From NCBI GenBank assembly GCA_016720925.1, contig JADKJR010000020.1, positions 1 to 33,824 of the forward strand: a DNA stretch of 33,824 nt, in the 5' to 3' direction. Position numbers and translations under genes: made by a program. The notes under the pieces were generated by a model that saw only the letters and a list, made by a program, of their open reading frames with translations, searched no databases and was not told the origin of the DNA. This DNA comes from Betaproteobacteria bacterium. GTDB lineage: Bacteria > Pseudomonadota > Gammaproteobacteria > Burkholderiales > Usitatibacteraceae. Below, piece after piece: positions 25,866-33,824 of this stretch (positions within the stretch are counted from its first letter, which is position 1; each line of letters opens with the position of its first letter).

Positions 25866-27398
25866 CTAAAGTGGAATATTGCCGTGCTTGCGCCACGGGT
25901 TTTCCAACTTCTTGTCCTGCAGCATCACCAGGCTGCGGCAAATACGTTTGCGCGTTTCGTGCGGCTGGATGACGTCGTCGATGAAGCCTCGCGCGCCGGC
26001 CACAAACGGGTTGGCGAATCGCGCCTTGTATTCGGCTTCGCGCGCGGCGAGTTTGGCCGGATCGCCCTTGTCTTCACGGAAGATGATTTCCACCGCGCCC
26101 TTGGCGCCCATCACAGCAATCTCGGCGTTGGGCCAGGCAAAGTTGACGTCGCCGCGCAGGTGCTTGGACGACATCACGTCGTAAGCTCCACCGTAGGCTT
26201 TGCGCGTAATCACCGTGATCTTCGGCACTGTGCACTCCGCGAACGCGTACAACAGCTTAGCGCCATGCTTGATGATGCCGCCATACTCCTGGCTGGTCCC
26301 CGGCATGAAGCCCGGCACATCGACGAAGGTAACCACGGGAATATTGAACGCGTCACAGAAGCGCACAAAGCGCGCCGCCTTGATCGAACTCTTGATGTCC
26401 AGGCAACCCGCCGCCACCTGCGGCTGGTTCGCCACGATGCCCACCGTCTGCCCTTCCATGCGGCAGAAGCCGATGATGATGTTCCGCGCATAGTCGGGTT
26501 GCAGCTCGAAAAAATCCGCATCATCAGCGACCTTGACGATCAATTCCTTCATGTCGTAGGGCTTGTTCGGGTTGTCAGGCACCAGGCTATCCAGGCTCAT
26601 GTCCATGCGGTGCGCGGGATCGCCGCCCTTGCGCGTGGGCGCCTTCTCGCGATTGTTCAGCGGCAGGTAATTGAACAGGCGGCGCAGCATCAGCAGCGCA
26701 TCCACATCGTTGTCGAAAGCCTGATCGGCCACGCCGCTTTGCGTAGTGTGGGTGATAGCGCCACCGAGTTGTTCGGCGGTCACGTCCTCGTGCGTCACGG
26801 TCTTCACCACTTCTGGGCCGGTGACGAACATGTATGAACTATCCTTGACCATGAAGATAAAGTCGGTCATCGCCGGCGAATACACCGCGCCGCCCGCGCA
26901 CGGCCCCATGATCATGCTGATCTGCGGAATCACGCCGCTGGCCATGACGTTGCGCTGGAATACATCGGCATAGCCGCCGAGTGATGCCACGCCTTCCTGG
27001 ATGCGCGCGCCGCCCGAATCGTTCAGGCCAATCACCGGCGCGCCAACATTCATCGCCTGGTCCATCACCTTGCAGATTTTCTCCGCATGGGCTTCGCTCA
27101 GCGCGCCGCCGAAGACGGTGAAATCCTGGCTGAAAACGAATACCAAGCGGCCGTTGATCATGCCGTAACCGGTCACGACGCCATCGCCTGGAATCTTGTT
27201 ATCAGCCATGCCGAAGTCGTTGCAGCGGTGCTCGACAAACATGTCCCATTCCTCGAACGTGCCTTCGTCCAGCAGCAGTTCGAGACGTTCACGCGCCGTC
27301 AGCTTGCCCTTCTTGTGTTGCGCGTCAATGCGCTTTTGGCCGCCGCCCAGGCGCGCAGCCGCCCGTTTTTTTTCAAGTTCTTGCAGGATATCTTGCAT
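25866..27398 (-). CDS. pccB: Propionyl-CoA carboxylase beta subunit (carboxyltransferase)
   Basis: The carboxyltransferase that moves CO2 from biotin to propionyl-CoA, giving methylmalonyl-CoA. The 510-residue product begins MQDILQELEKKRAAARLGGG at 27398, with AGAGAA upstream; the frame is open to 27503 but the extra residues look non-coding. Both crotonase-like halves are present. The acyl-CoA side has LNDSGGARIQEGVASLGGY and MIMGPCAGGAVYSPA. The carboxybiotin side has FVDVPGFMPGTSQEYGGIIKHGAKLLYA, ITRKAYGGAYDVMSSKHLRGD and NAEIAVMGAKGAVEI. Length and motifs match PccB. No epimerase, mutase or MeaB gene is nearby, so the rest of the methylmalonyl-CoA route must lie elsewhere. Confidence 0.94.
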   Translation of the reverse strand: MQDILQELEKKRAAARLGGGQKRIDAQHKKGKLTARERLELLLDEGTFEEWDMFVEHRCNDFGMADNKIPGDGVVTGYGMINGRLVFVFSQDFTVFGGALSEAHAEKICKVMDQAMNVGAPVIGLNDSGGARIQEGVASLGGYADVFQRNVMASGVIPQISMIMGPCAGGAVYSPAMTDFIFMVKDSSYMFVTGPEVVKTVTHEDVTAEQLGGAITHTTQSGVADQAFDNDVDALLMLRRLFNYLPLNNREKAPTRKGGDPAHRMDMSLDSLVPDNPNKPYDMKELIVKVADDADFFELQPDYARNIIIGFCRMEGQTVGIVANQPQVAAGCLDIKSSIKAARFVRFCDAFNIPVVTFVDVPGFMPGTSQEYGGIIKHGAKLLYAFAECTVPKITVITRKAYGGAYDVMSSKHLRGDVNFAWPNAEIAVMGAKGAVEIIFREDKGDPAKLAAREAEYKARFANPFVAGARGFIDDVIQPHETRKRICRSLVMLQDKKLENPWRKHGNIPL

Positions 27399-27674
27399 GG
27401 ATTTTTCTCTGAGTTGCGATGAAATCTGTGGCCGCTCGACTTCAATGCGCTGGCAGCCTGCATCGCGTTGCAGCGGAAGACACCAGCCGGTGTCCCGTGA
27501 CATCGCAATTTAGTTTTTTATGTGGGATTAATGATTGACTATTCGTCCAAACGGGATGGGCCGGAAGTCCGATTCAGCTCCCAAACCCGACATTGGCAGT
27601 CTATCGCAAATCTCATGCGATCGACCCAAGGCCACTGCTTCACACCGGCGCGCTAAGTCGCGATTGGCATTGGC

Positions 27675-27740
27675 GAACTCAAGCACTGGTGCGCCTTTTC
27701 AGGCACTTTCTGTCTGAACGCCGCTCCAGTGCTTGTGTTC
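27675..27740. repeat. 66-nt palindromic intergenic element, copy C
   Basis: CGAACTCAAGCACTGG (27674-27689) pairs with CCAGTGCTTGTGTTCG (27726-27741) at 15 of 16 positions; an inner TTCAG/CTGAA stem (27698-27702/27714-27718) caps it. It lies between the divergent pccB and methylase genes. The rest of the 27399-27821 gap holds the C-rich repeats at 27779-27820 and nothing else I can identify. Confidence 0.75.
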
Positions 27741-27778
27741 GAATTGTTAGTGCGAATCCCGCCAGCTATCGTATGATT

Positions 27779-27820
27779 CCCGCACCCGTCCCGCACCTCT
27801 CCCGCACCCCGCCCGCACCC
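27779..27820 (+). repeat. C-rich tandem repeat directly before the methylase start
   Basis: CCCGCACC occurs four times, separated by short variable spacers, ending one base before the ATG at 27822. The region has no purine-rich ribosome-binding site. The repeats may be slippage-prone or may form an unusual translation leader. Confidence 0.6.
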
Positions 27821-27821
27821 T

Positions 27822-30778
27822 ATGACGCCCGCCGACTTCATCCTTAAGTGGAAAGACAACAAGCTCTCCGAGCGCGCCGGGGCGCAGGCGCATTTTCTCG
27901 ACCTGTGCGAACTGCTGGGCGTCGAGAAACCGAATGATCCCGACCACTACTGCTTCGAACGCGGCGCCAAACGCACCGGCGCAGGACGCGGCTGGGCGGA
28001 TGTGTGGAAGCGCCACAACTTCGCCTGGGAATACAAAGCGCCCGACGCCAATCTGGATGCCGCGTTAAAGCAACTGATGACCTACGCGCTGGCGCTGGAC
28101 AACCCGCCGCTGCTGGTGGTGAGCGACCGCAAGCGCATCGACATCCACACCCATTTCACCGGCACGCCGTCGGAAACGCACACCATCGCGATCGACGACA
28201 TTGGCACGCCGGAGAATCTGCAAAATCTGCGCTGGCTATTCGAGAGCCCGAACGAATTCAAGCCCAAGCGCACCCGCACCGCCATCACCTTGCAGGCCGC
28301 CAAACTGATCGGCGATCTGGCGTGGGTGATGCAGCAACGCGGGCATGATCCGCAACAGGTCGCGCACTTCCTGAACAAGATCATCTTCTGCCTGTTTGCG
28401 GAGGACGCCAATGGTCCCGCCAGCGAACCGCTGCTGCCGAATCATCTCTTTTCCAGCATCCTGAAAAACGGCCAGAAGGACCTGCCGCGTTTCGAGCGCC
28501 AACTGAAAAACCTGTTTCACGCCATGTCGATACGCAATGGCGATTTCGGCGAGCACGTCATCCAGTGGTTCAACGGCGGCTTGTTCGATGACGATCTCAC
28601 GCTGCCGCTGACCGCCGACGATCTCGACAAACTGCTGAATGTTTCGCAGCTCGACTGGAGCGCCATCGAACCTTCCATCTTCGGCACGCTGTTCGAACGT
28701 GGACTGGACCCCGCCAAACGCAGCCAGCTCGGCGCGCACTACACCGATCCCGTCTCGATCATGCGCATCGTCAACCCGGTGATCGTGGAGCCGCTGCTGG
28801 CTGAATGGCGGATTGAGAAAGAACAGATCGCGGCACAGATGGCGGTGCTACACGAATATGAAAACAGCAAAAAGCCATCGGAGAAAGCCAAAGCCACCAC
28901 CGCGCTCAAAGACGCCACCAAACGCTACATCGGCTTCAAGGAAAAGCTCAAGAACTTCACGGTGCTGGACCCGGCCTGCGGCAGCGGCAACTTTCTGTAT
29001 CTGGCGTTGCAGTCATTGAAAGATATCGAACTGCGCGTCGGCCTGGAAGCGGAAGAACTCGGATTGGAACGCGGCTTCCCGGAAGTCGGCCCGCAATCGA
29101 TGCACGGTATTGAGCTGAGTCCGTATGCAGCCGAACTCGCGCGTGTGACCGTGTGGATCGGCGATATTCAGTGGATGCTGAAACACGGGTTTCGCGCCGA
29201 GCAAGGCCGATCCTGAAAACGCTGGATCAGATTCAGTGCCGCGACGCGCTGCTCGACATTCGATGCCACCCGACGCAGCCGAAGAACCCATTCGTCGGCA
29301 GACGATCACGATGGCTCAATGGCCCATCGTCGATGCGATTATTGGCAATCCGCCCTTTTTGGGTGGCAGCAAAATGCGCGAGCAGCTTGGCGATTCCTAC
29401 TCGGAAGACTTGCGTGAAATGTACGAACTGATGGTGCCCGGCGGCGCGGACCTGGTGTGTTACTGGTTTGCGAAAGCGCAGTCGGCGGTCGAGTACGCAA
29501 GCGGCTGCGGGAAAATGCTGCGCGCCGGTTTGGTCGCGACCAACTCCATTCGCCAGCGCACCAATCGTCCGGTGCTGGAACGCATCGTCGCGAATGGCGA
29601 AATCTACAATGCATGGAGCGATGAGGAGTGGGTGAACGAGGGCGCGGCGGTGCGCGTCTCCATCGTCTGCTTCTCATCCGTTCGCCCTGAGCTTGTCGAA
29701 AGGGTGGTTCGACAGGCTCACCACGAACGGTATTGCTTGATGGCCGCCGCGTGGCGAGCATCAACGCGGATTTGACGGGCAGCGAAACCGGCGCGGGCGC
29801 GCTGGATGTAACGCAAGCGAAACCGTTGAAGGAAAATGCGGGCGTAAGTTTTCCGGGGCTCGCAAAATTGGCGCGTTCGATATCGAGGGCGACTTGGCGC
29901 GCGGATGGTTGGCGCTGCCGAATCCGCACGGAAAATCCAATAGCGATGTGTTGAAGCCGAGCTGGAACGGCATCGATGTGACCCGTCGCACGCGCGACGG
30001 TTGGATCATCGACTTCGGCACCACCATGAGTGAAGCCGATGCAGCGCTCTACGAAGCGCCCTTTCGCTATGTCGTGGAACACGTAAAGCCAGAGCGCGAA
30101 CAAAACAATCGCGAGACGTATCGCAAGAATTGGTGGAAGCATGGCGAGCCGCGTATTGCGATGCGTGCGGCGATTGCGCCACTGAAGCGATATGTCGTCA
30201 CGGGAGAAGTGGCTAAGCATCGCAATTTTTTTGTGGGCCACGAAGCCATATTGCCCGACAAGAAGCTAATTGTTATTGCTAAAGACGATGACCTGACCTT
30301 CGGTATCGTCTCGTCGCGGATTCATGAAGCATGGACCTTGGCGCTGGGCGGTCGTCATGGTGTGGGTAACGATCCGTATTACAACCCCACCCAATGCTTC
30401 CAAACCTTCCCATTCCCCAAACCAAACGCCGAAGTCGAAAGTGAAATCGCCGCCGCCGCCCAACGCCTCAACCAACTCCGCGAAAACTGGCTGAACCCGC
30501 CCGAGTGGGTGGACGTGGTGCCCGAAGTCGTGGCCGGCTATCCGGACCGCATCATCCCCAAACCCGAATACGCCAAAGCCATCAAGGAACGCACGCTCAC
30601 CAATCTCTACAACGCCAAACAAAAAGGTGAAGTGCAATGGCTCACCGACGCGCACCGCACACTCGATGCCGCCGTCGCCCGCGCCTACGGCTGGGACGAC
30701 TACACGCCGGAGATGCCGGACGAGGAAATTCTGCGGCGGTTGCTGAAGTTGAATCTGGAGCGGGCAGCGCGGCGATAA
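27822..30778 (+). pseudogene. MmeI-like stand-alone restriction-modification enzyme (type IIL/IIG), frameshifted
   Basis: A bifunctional DNA adenine methyltransferase/endonuclease, about 985 codons in total; MmeI itself is about 919. The N-terminal nuclease motif is D60-X9-E70-X-K72 (DVWKRHNFAWEYK), the spacing known for MmeI. A helical connector follows (about 150-300), then LGAHYTDP (304-311) and SAM motif I LDPACGSGNF (382-391). Motif IV NPPF is at 29347-29358, typical of N6-adenine methylation. The target-recognition and C-terminal parts cover 29890-30778 (NWWKHGEPR, RHGVGNDPYYNPTQCFQTFPFP). The frame changes near 29205, 29265, 29690-29735 and 29870. The last looks like one lost G in a run. 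A palindromic repeat sits at 29678-29730. Active-site residues are intact, so either errors or recent inactivation explain the breaks. Confidence 0.85.
29678..29730. repeat. REP-type palindrome inside the methylase gene
   Basis: Two 23-base arms (29678-29700 and 29708-29730) pair at 19 of 23 positions around a 7-base centre. The left arm contains GTTCGCCCTGAGCTTGTCGA, a well-known dispersed palindrome of many proteobacterial genomes. It lies in the variable segment between the motif CFS and LDGRRVASINADLTG and coincides with a frame change. Confidence 0.8.
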
Positions 30779-30796
30779 ATTGCCCGCCAATAAACG

Positions 30797-30862
30797 AAAC
30801 ACCAGCATTGGCGGGCATTTCCAGCCGCTTTCGGCCGGAAAACCGCGCGGGATAAAGACTTT
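30797..30862. repeat. 66-nt palindromic intergenic element, copy D (diverged)
   Basis: The left arm AAACACCAGCATTGGCGGGC aligns with copies A-C and the right end AAAGACTTT with TAGAGTTT of copy A, at the same 66-nt length. The inner stem is TTTCCAGCCG/CGGCCGGAAA (one wobble). In addition TGCCCGCCAAT (30781-30791) pairs perfectly with ATTGGCGGGCA (30810-30820), giving an alternative fold. It lies between the convergent methylase and CoA-transferase genes. Confidence 0.55.
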
Positions 30863-30894
30863 GCACCAGTTTTCCGAGGGAAAAGTCTCCTTGT

Positions 30895-32893
30895 TCACCC
30901 CTCCCCCAAATGCGCCTGCGCCTCCCCCACGCTTGCATACAAGTGCGGCGCGACGTTGCGTCGGGACAACGCTTCCCCGAGCTTCAACCTGAGGAAAGTG
31001 CTCGACGTGTAGCGCGTCACATCAAGGTAGTATTTTTCCATCAGCCCCTTGACCATGCGGATGTAATCGTCAATCAGCTCCGTGGCGATGCTGAAGCGAT
31101 CATAGTTAACCACGGCATAGACCTTGTGCCCGACCGTTTCCAGCGTTGCCTCGACTGCCTGGCGAATTCGTTCAATATCGGCGTTGTTTTGCACGGAAAG
31201 CCCTTCAAAATTGACGAAGAACAGATTTCCGTCCGGATCAAATGCCAGGCGTTCCTCAAACGGCAATTCGAGTAAATCGGGTCGCAGGTTCATTGGGCCA
31301 TCGGCAAAGATGCGTTCGTCCATCAGCACTGGCGGCGCGTTCATGACCGGCTTGAACGCCATGCGGGAAATGATGTCGCGTTCGAGATCAATGCCCGACG
31401 CAATCTCGATCAATTCGAGCCCATCGGGACAAAGCCGGAATACACAGCGCTCGGTCACGTAGAGTACCGTGGTGCCACGGCGCAATGCCTCCGGGCCGCT
31501 GAATGTGCGGTGCTCGACTTCCTCGACAAACTTCTGCGCGCGGCCGTCGTTGAGGATCGCCAATTGGCCGTCGCGAACCGCGATTTCCAGATTGCCTGCC
31601 GTGAAGGTGCCAACAAAGACCACCTTCCGCGCGTTCTGGCTGATATTGATAAATCCTCCCGCGCCTGCACGCAGGACAAACCTCGACATTGGGGTTGCCT
31701 TGACGGTCCGCTTGCGCGAGACCGAGAAACACAATGTCCCGGTCGCCACCGTCGTAAATCAAACTGGCTGGGCTGGTCGATGATCGCTGGGTATTCATCG
31801 CCGCGCCGAAATGGGGCCGCCACGCCGGTATTCCGCCCTATGGTTCCCGGCTCGGTCGTCATCGTTAGCAGGTCGGTGACTTTCTCCTCCCGCCCCAACC
31901 GCGGCAATGCCTTCCGGCATGCCGGTACCGAGATTCACCACCGCGTTGGCGTAGAGTTCAGTGCTGCCGCGCGCCGGGCGATGATTTTGCGCTCGTTCAT
32001 CGGCAGCGGCGGAATTACCGACATCGGTGCACGCAACTCGCCGGAGAACGCAGGACTGTATTGTTCAATGAAGGTCTGCATGTGGTATTCAGGCTTTTCG
32101 GCGACCACCACGCAATTGACCAGGATGCCCGGAACCTTGACCTGCCGCGCATTCAGCGTGCCGCGTTCAGCGATGCGTTCCACTTGCGCGATGACGATGC
32201 CGCCGGAATTGTGCGCAGCCATCGCGATGGCACCTTGCTTCAAGCGTCAGCGCCTCTTTTTCCATCGTGATGTTGCCGTCGGGGTCGGCGGTGGTTCCGC
32301 GAATAATGCCAACGTGGATCGGCAGCGCCTTGTAGAAAAGATATTCCTCGCCGTCAATTTCCATCAGCCGGACCAGCTCGACCGTCGTCCGCTCATTCAA
32401 CTTGCCGCCGCCGAAACGCGGATCGACAAAGGTGCCGAGTCCGACCCGCGTCGATGTCCCGGGCTTGCCGGCGGCGATGTCGCGGAACAGGTGCGTGATG
32501 ACGCCCTGCGGCAGGTTGTAGGCCTCGATGCGATTGGCGACCGCGGTTGCTGGAGCTTCGGCACTGGGGCCCCAGTGCCCGCCGTTACGCGGCCAACCAG
32601 TCCTCATGGCCCAGATGATTGGGGCGCGATCCTTGCCATCCCCTGGTAAGCGGCGGCCAGACCAGCGTCGTTGCCCGGACTGCCGAGACCTTGCAGGTCC
32701 GCGCCCTCGCTTTCAGGAAATAAGTTTCTTCAAGCGCAACGGCAATATTTTCAGCAAATCCAATGCCCACGAAACCACTGGTGGCGACGGTGTCACCATC
32801 GCGAATCAGGCGTACCGCTTCGCGCGCGCTAACGACCTTGCCGGTATCGGAGGCCCGCAGCGAGGCGGCAAGTGGATGACGGGACAGAGGCAT
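30895..32893 (-). pseudogene. Acyl-CoA:acetate/3-ketoacid CoA-transferase (YdiF/propionate CoA-transferase family), frameshifted
   Basis: A family I CoA-transferase that swaps CoA between short-chain acids such as acetate and propionate. Corrected length would be about 665 residues. The N-terminal half is seen as SAREAVRLIRDGDTVATSGFVGIGFAENIAVALEE, then VANRIEAYNLPQGVITHLFRD and GTFVDPRFGGGKLNE. The middle is AAHNSGGIVIAQVERIAERGTL. The C-terminal half, intact in one frame (30895-31749), has GGFINISQNARKVVFVGTFTAGNLEI and TVLYVTERCVFRL. An extra ~150-residue C-terminal tail is characteristic of the long proteobacterial subgroup. Frame changes fall near 32700, 32590, 32230, 31890, 31790 and 31730. 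The gene is 3' of acetate kinase on the same strand and convergent with the methylase gene. Confidence 0.82.
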
Positions 32894-32996
32894 GCTGATT
32901 CCTCGTTAGTGATTGCGGAACGGATCGGTTCCCAAGCGGCAATGTTGAGGCAACGTTTACCCAATACTACCGTCAAATACTTGATTCACGATCGGA

Positions 32997-33824
32997 TCAA
33001 CCGTGCCTCACCGCGCGGCGACAGCCCTCATCGGTGGGTACCACCCAAATTTCCACGCGGCTATCGTGCCCGTGAGCCGCCATCACTTCGCTACCCGTGG
33101 CTAATTGGTTCAACGCAGGATCCACCACAAAGGCCGAGCCATGCCAGACGATCACCAAGCTTCGGCGCGAAGCACGGCATCATGCTCGCCGATACCACCA
33201 CTGAAGGCCAGCACGTCGAGCCCACCCAGGCAGGCGGTCAGGGCGCCGGATTCGCGCACCACGCGGTAGGTGAACATGTCGATCGCCCGTTGCGCCGCCG
33301 CACTGCCATCCGCACGCAGTTGACGCATATCCGCCGAAATTCCTGACACGCCAAGCAAGCCACTCTGTTTGTAAAGCAGGTTTTGCAGCCGGTCATGGTC
33401 CCAGCCTTGCTCCAGCAAATAGAGCAGAACTCCGGCATCGAGTGAACCGGTGCGCGTGCCCATCATCAGGCCATCAAGCGCGGAGAAACCCATTGTTGTC
33501 TTCTGGCTGCGACCTTCGCGGGCGGAGCACTGGAAACTGGCCCCATTGCCCAGATGCGACATCAGGGCGCGCCTCCGGCAATGGGCTGCGATCACCCGCG
33601 GCACCCCATGATGTACTGACGCGATAGTCCATGAAAGCCATAGCGGCGCACGCCTCTGCCCGACCAACGATTGCGGTAAGGCGAAGCCGTAATCCACCTC
33701 GAGCAGCGTGGCATGGAAAGCGTATTATCAAAGCACGCTACCTGCGTGATGGAGGGAAACGCATTTTGAAACGCCCGGATACCCTGCAGGTTATGTGGCT
33801 GGTGCGGCGGCGCGACCGAAATCA
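32997..33824 (-). pseudogene. ackA: Acetate kinase, 3' part, frameshifted and cut by the window edge
   Basis: Acetate (or propionate) kinase of the ASKHA fold, which interconverts acetate plus ATP and acetyl phosphate. Recognisable blocks in order from the window edge: PHNLQGIRAFQNAFPSITQVACF, RYGFHG, SHLGNGASF, GRSQKTTMGFSALDGLMMGTRTGSLDAGVLLYLL, LGVSGISADMRQLR and LDVLAFSGGIGEHDAVLRAEA. The C-terminal EIWVVPTDE follows. They lie in at least three frames. The stop at 32997 follows one reading of the last codons; a one-base change would move it to 32986. The N-terminal third lies beyond the window. About 100 bases separate it from the CoA-transferase downstream. Confidence 0.85.

Noticed and set aside
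25719..26837. Long + strand open frame (about 370 codons)
   Set aside because: Antisense to pccB and the pccA start; composition is histidine/arginine-rich with no family resemblance.
27779..27820. CRISPR-like repeats
   Set aside because: Units are only eight bases with two- to five-base spacers; there are no spacers of CRISPR length and no cas genes.
31510..32649. Long + strand open frame (about 380 codons)
   Set aside because: Antisense to the CoA-transferase pieces, which carry recognisable motifs on the - strand.

Overview
The window reads as chromosomal DNA of a betaproteobacterium, probably Burkholderiales or a relative. Base composition is moderately GC-rich, and the gene repertoire (EttA, PccAB, a FadR-type regulator beside a hydroxyproline-type DapA-family enzyme, DUF2202, an MmeI-like enzyme) fits that group. 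This is inferred from gene content alone; there is no rRNA or other taxonomic marker. I saw no tRNA, rRNA, CRISPR array, transposase or prophage.

Left end (1-5182): kdpD (3' part) and kdpE on the + strand face an S9-family exported peptidase on the - strand. All three are cut by many small frameshifts although their motifs are well preserved. 5183-8942: a probable hydroxyproline-catabolism DapA-family deaminase and its GntR/FadR regulator (with a perfect 12-bp palindrome upstream), then a very strong terminator and the translation factor gene ettA. 9078-13557: a RIO-type kinase divergent from ettA, a fused osmoprotectant-type binding-protein/permease, a PH-domain membrane protein and an MFS transporter. 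13558-13975 holds a 36-codon lysine-rich gene and the tetR promoter. 13976-17696: a tight tetR-adaptor-permease-ATPase operon for a tripartite ABC exporter.

17881-22153: three small exported or membrane proteins plus a DUF2202 ferritin-like exported protein on the - strand, divergent from an OmpR/EnvZ-type two-component pair. 22173-23599: a SLAC1/TehA-family transporter and a small conserved-looking protein. 23738-27398: pccB-pccA (propionyl-CoA carboxylase). 27822-30778: a stand-alone MmeI-like restriction-modification enzyme, frameshifted, with a palindromic REP-type repeat lodged inside its coding region. 30895-33824: an acyl-CoA:acetate CoA-transferase and the 3' part of acetate kinase, both frameshifted. 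With PccAB these suggest short-chain acyl-CoA (propionate/acetate) metabolism.

Two patterns cut across the genes. First, four intergenic elements, each exactly 66 nt between matching ends, share the arm RAACNCNAGCRYTGG and fold back on themselves (5344, 17824, 27675, 30797). They look like an undescribed dispersed palindromic repeat or structured RNA family. Second, broken reading frames are confined to the outer ~4.3 kb on the left and ~4.6 kb on the right, while the middle 25 kb is clean. This looks more like low-quality consensus at contig ends than real gene decay, so the 'pseudogene' labels should be read with that caution.
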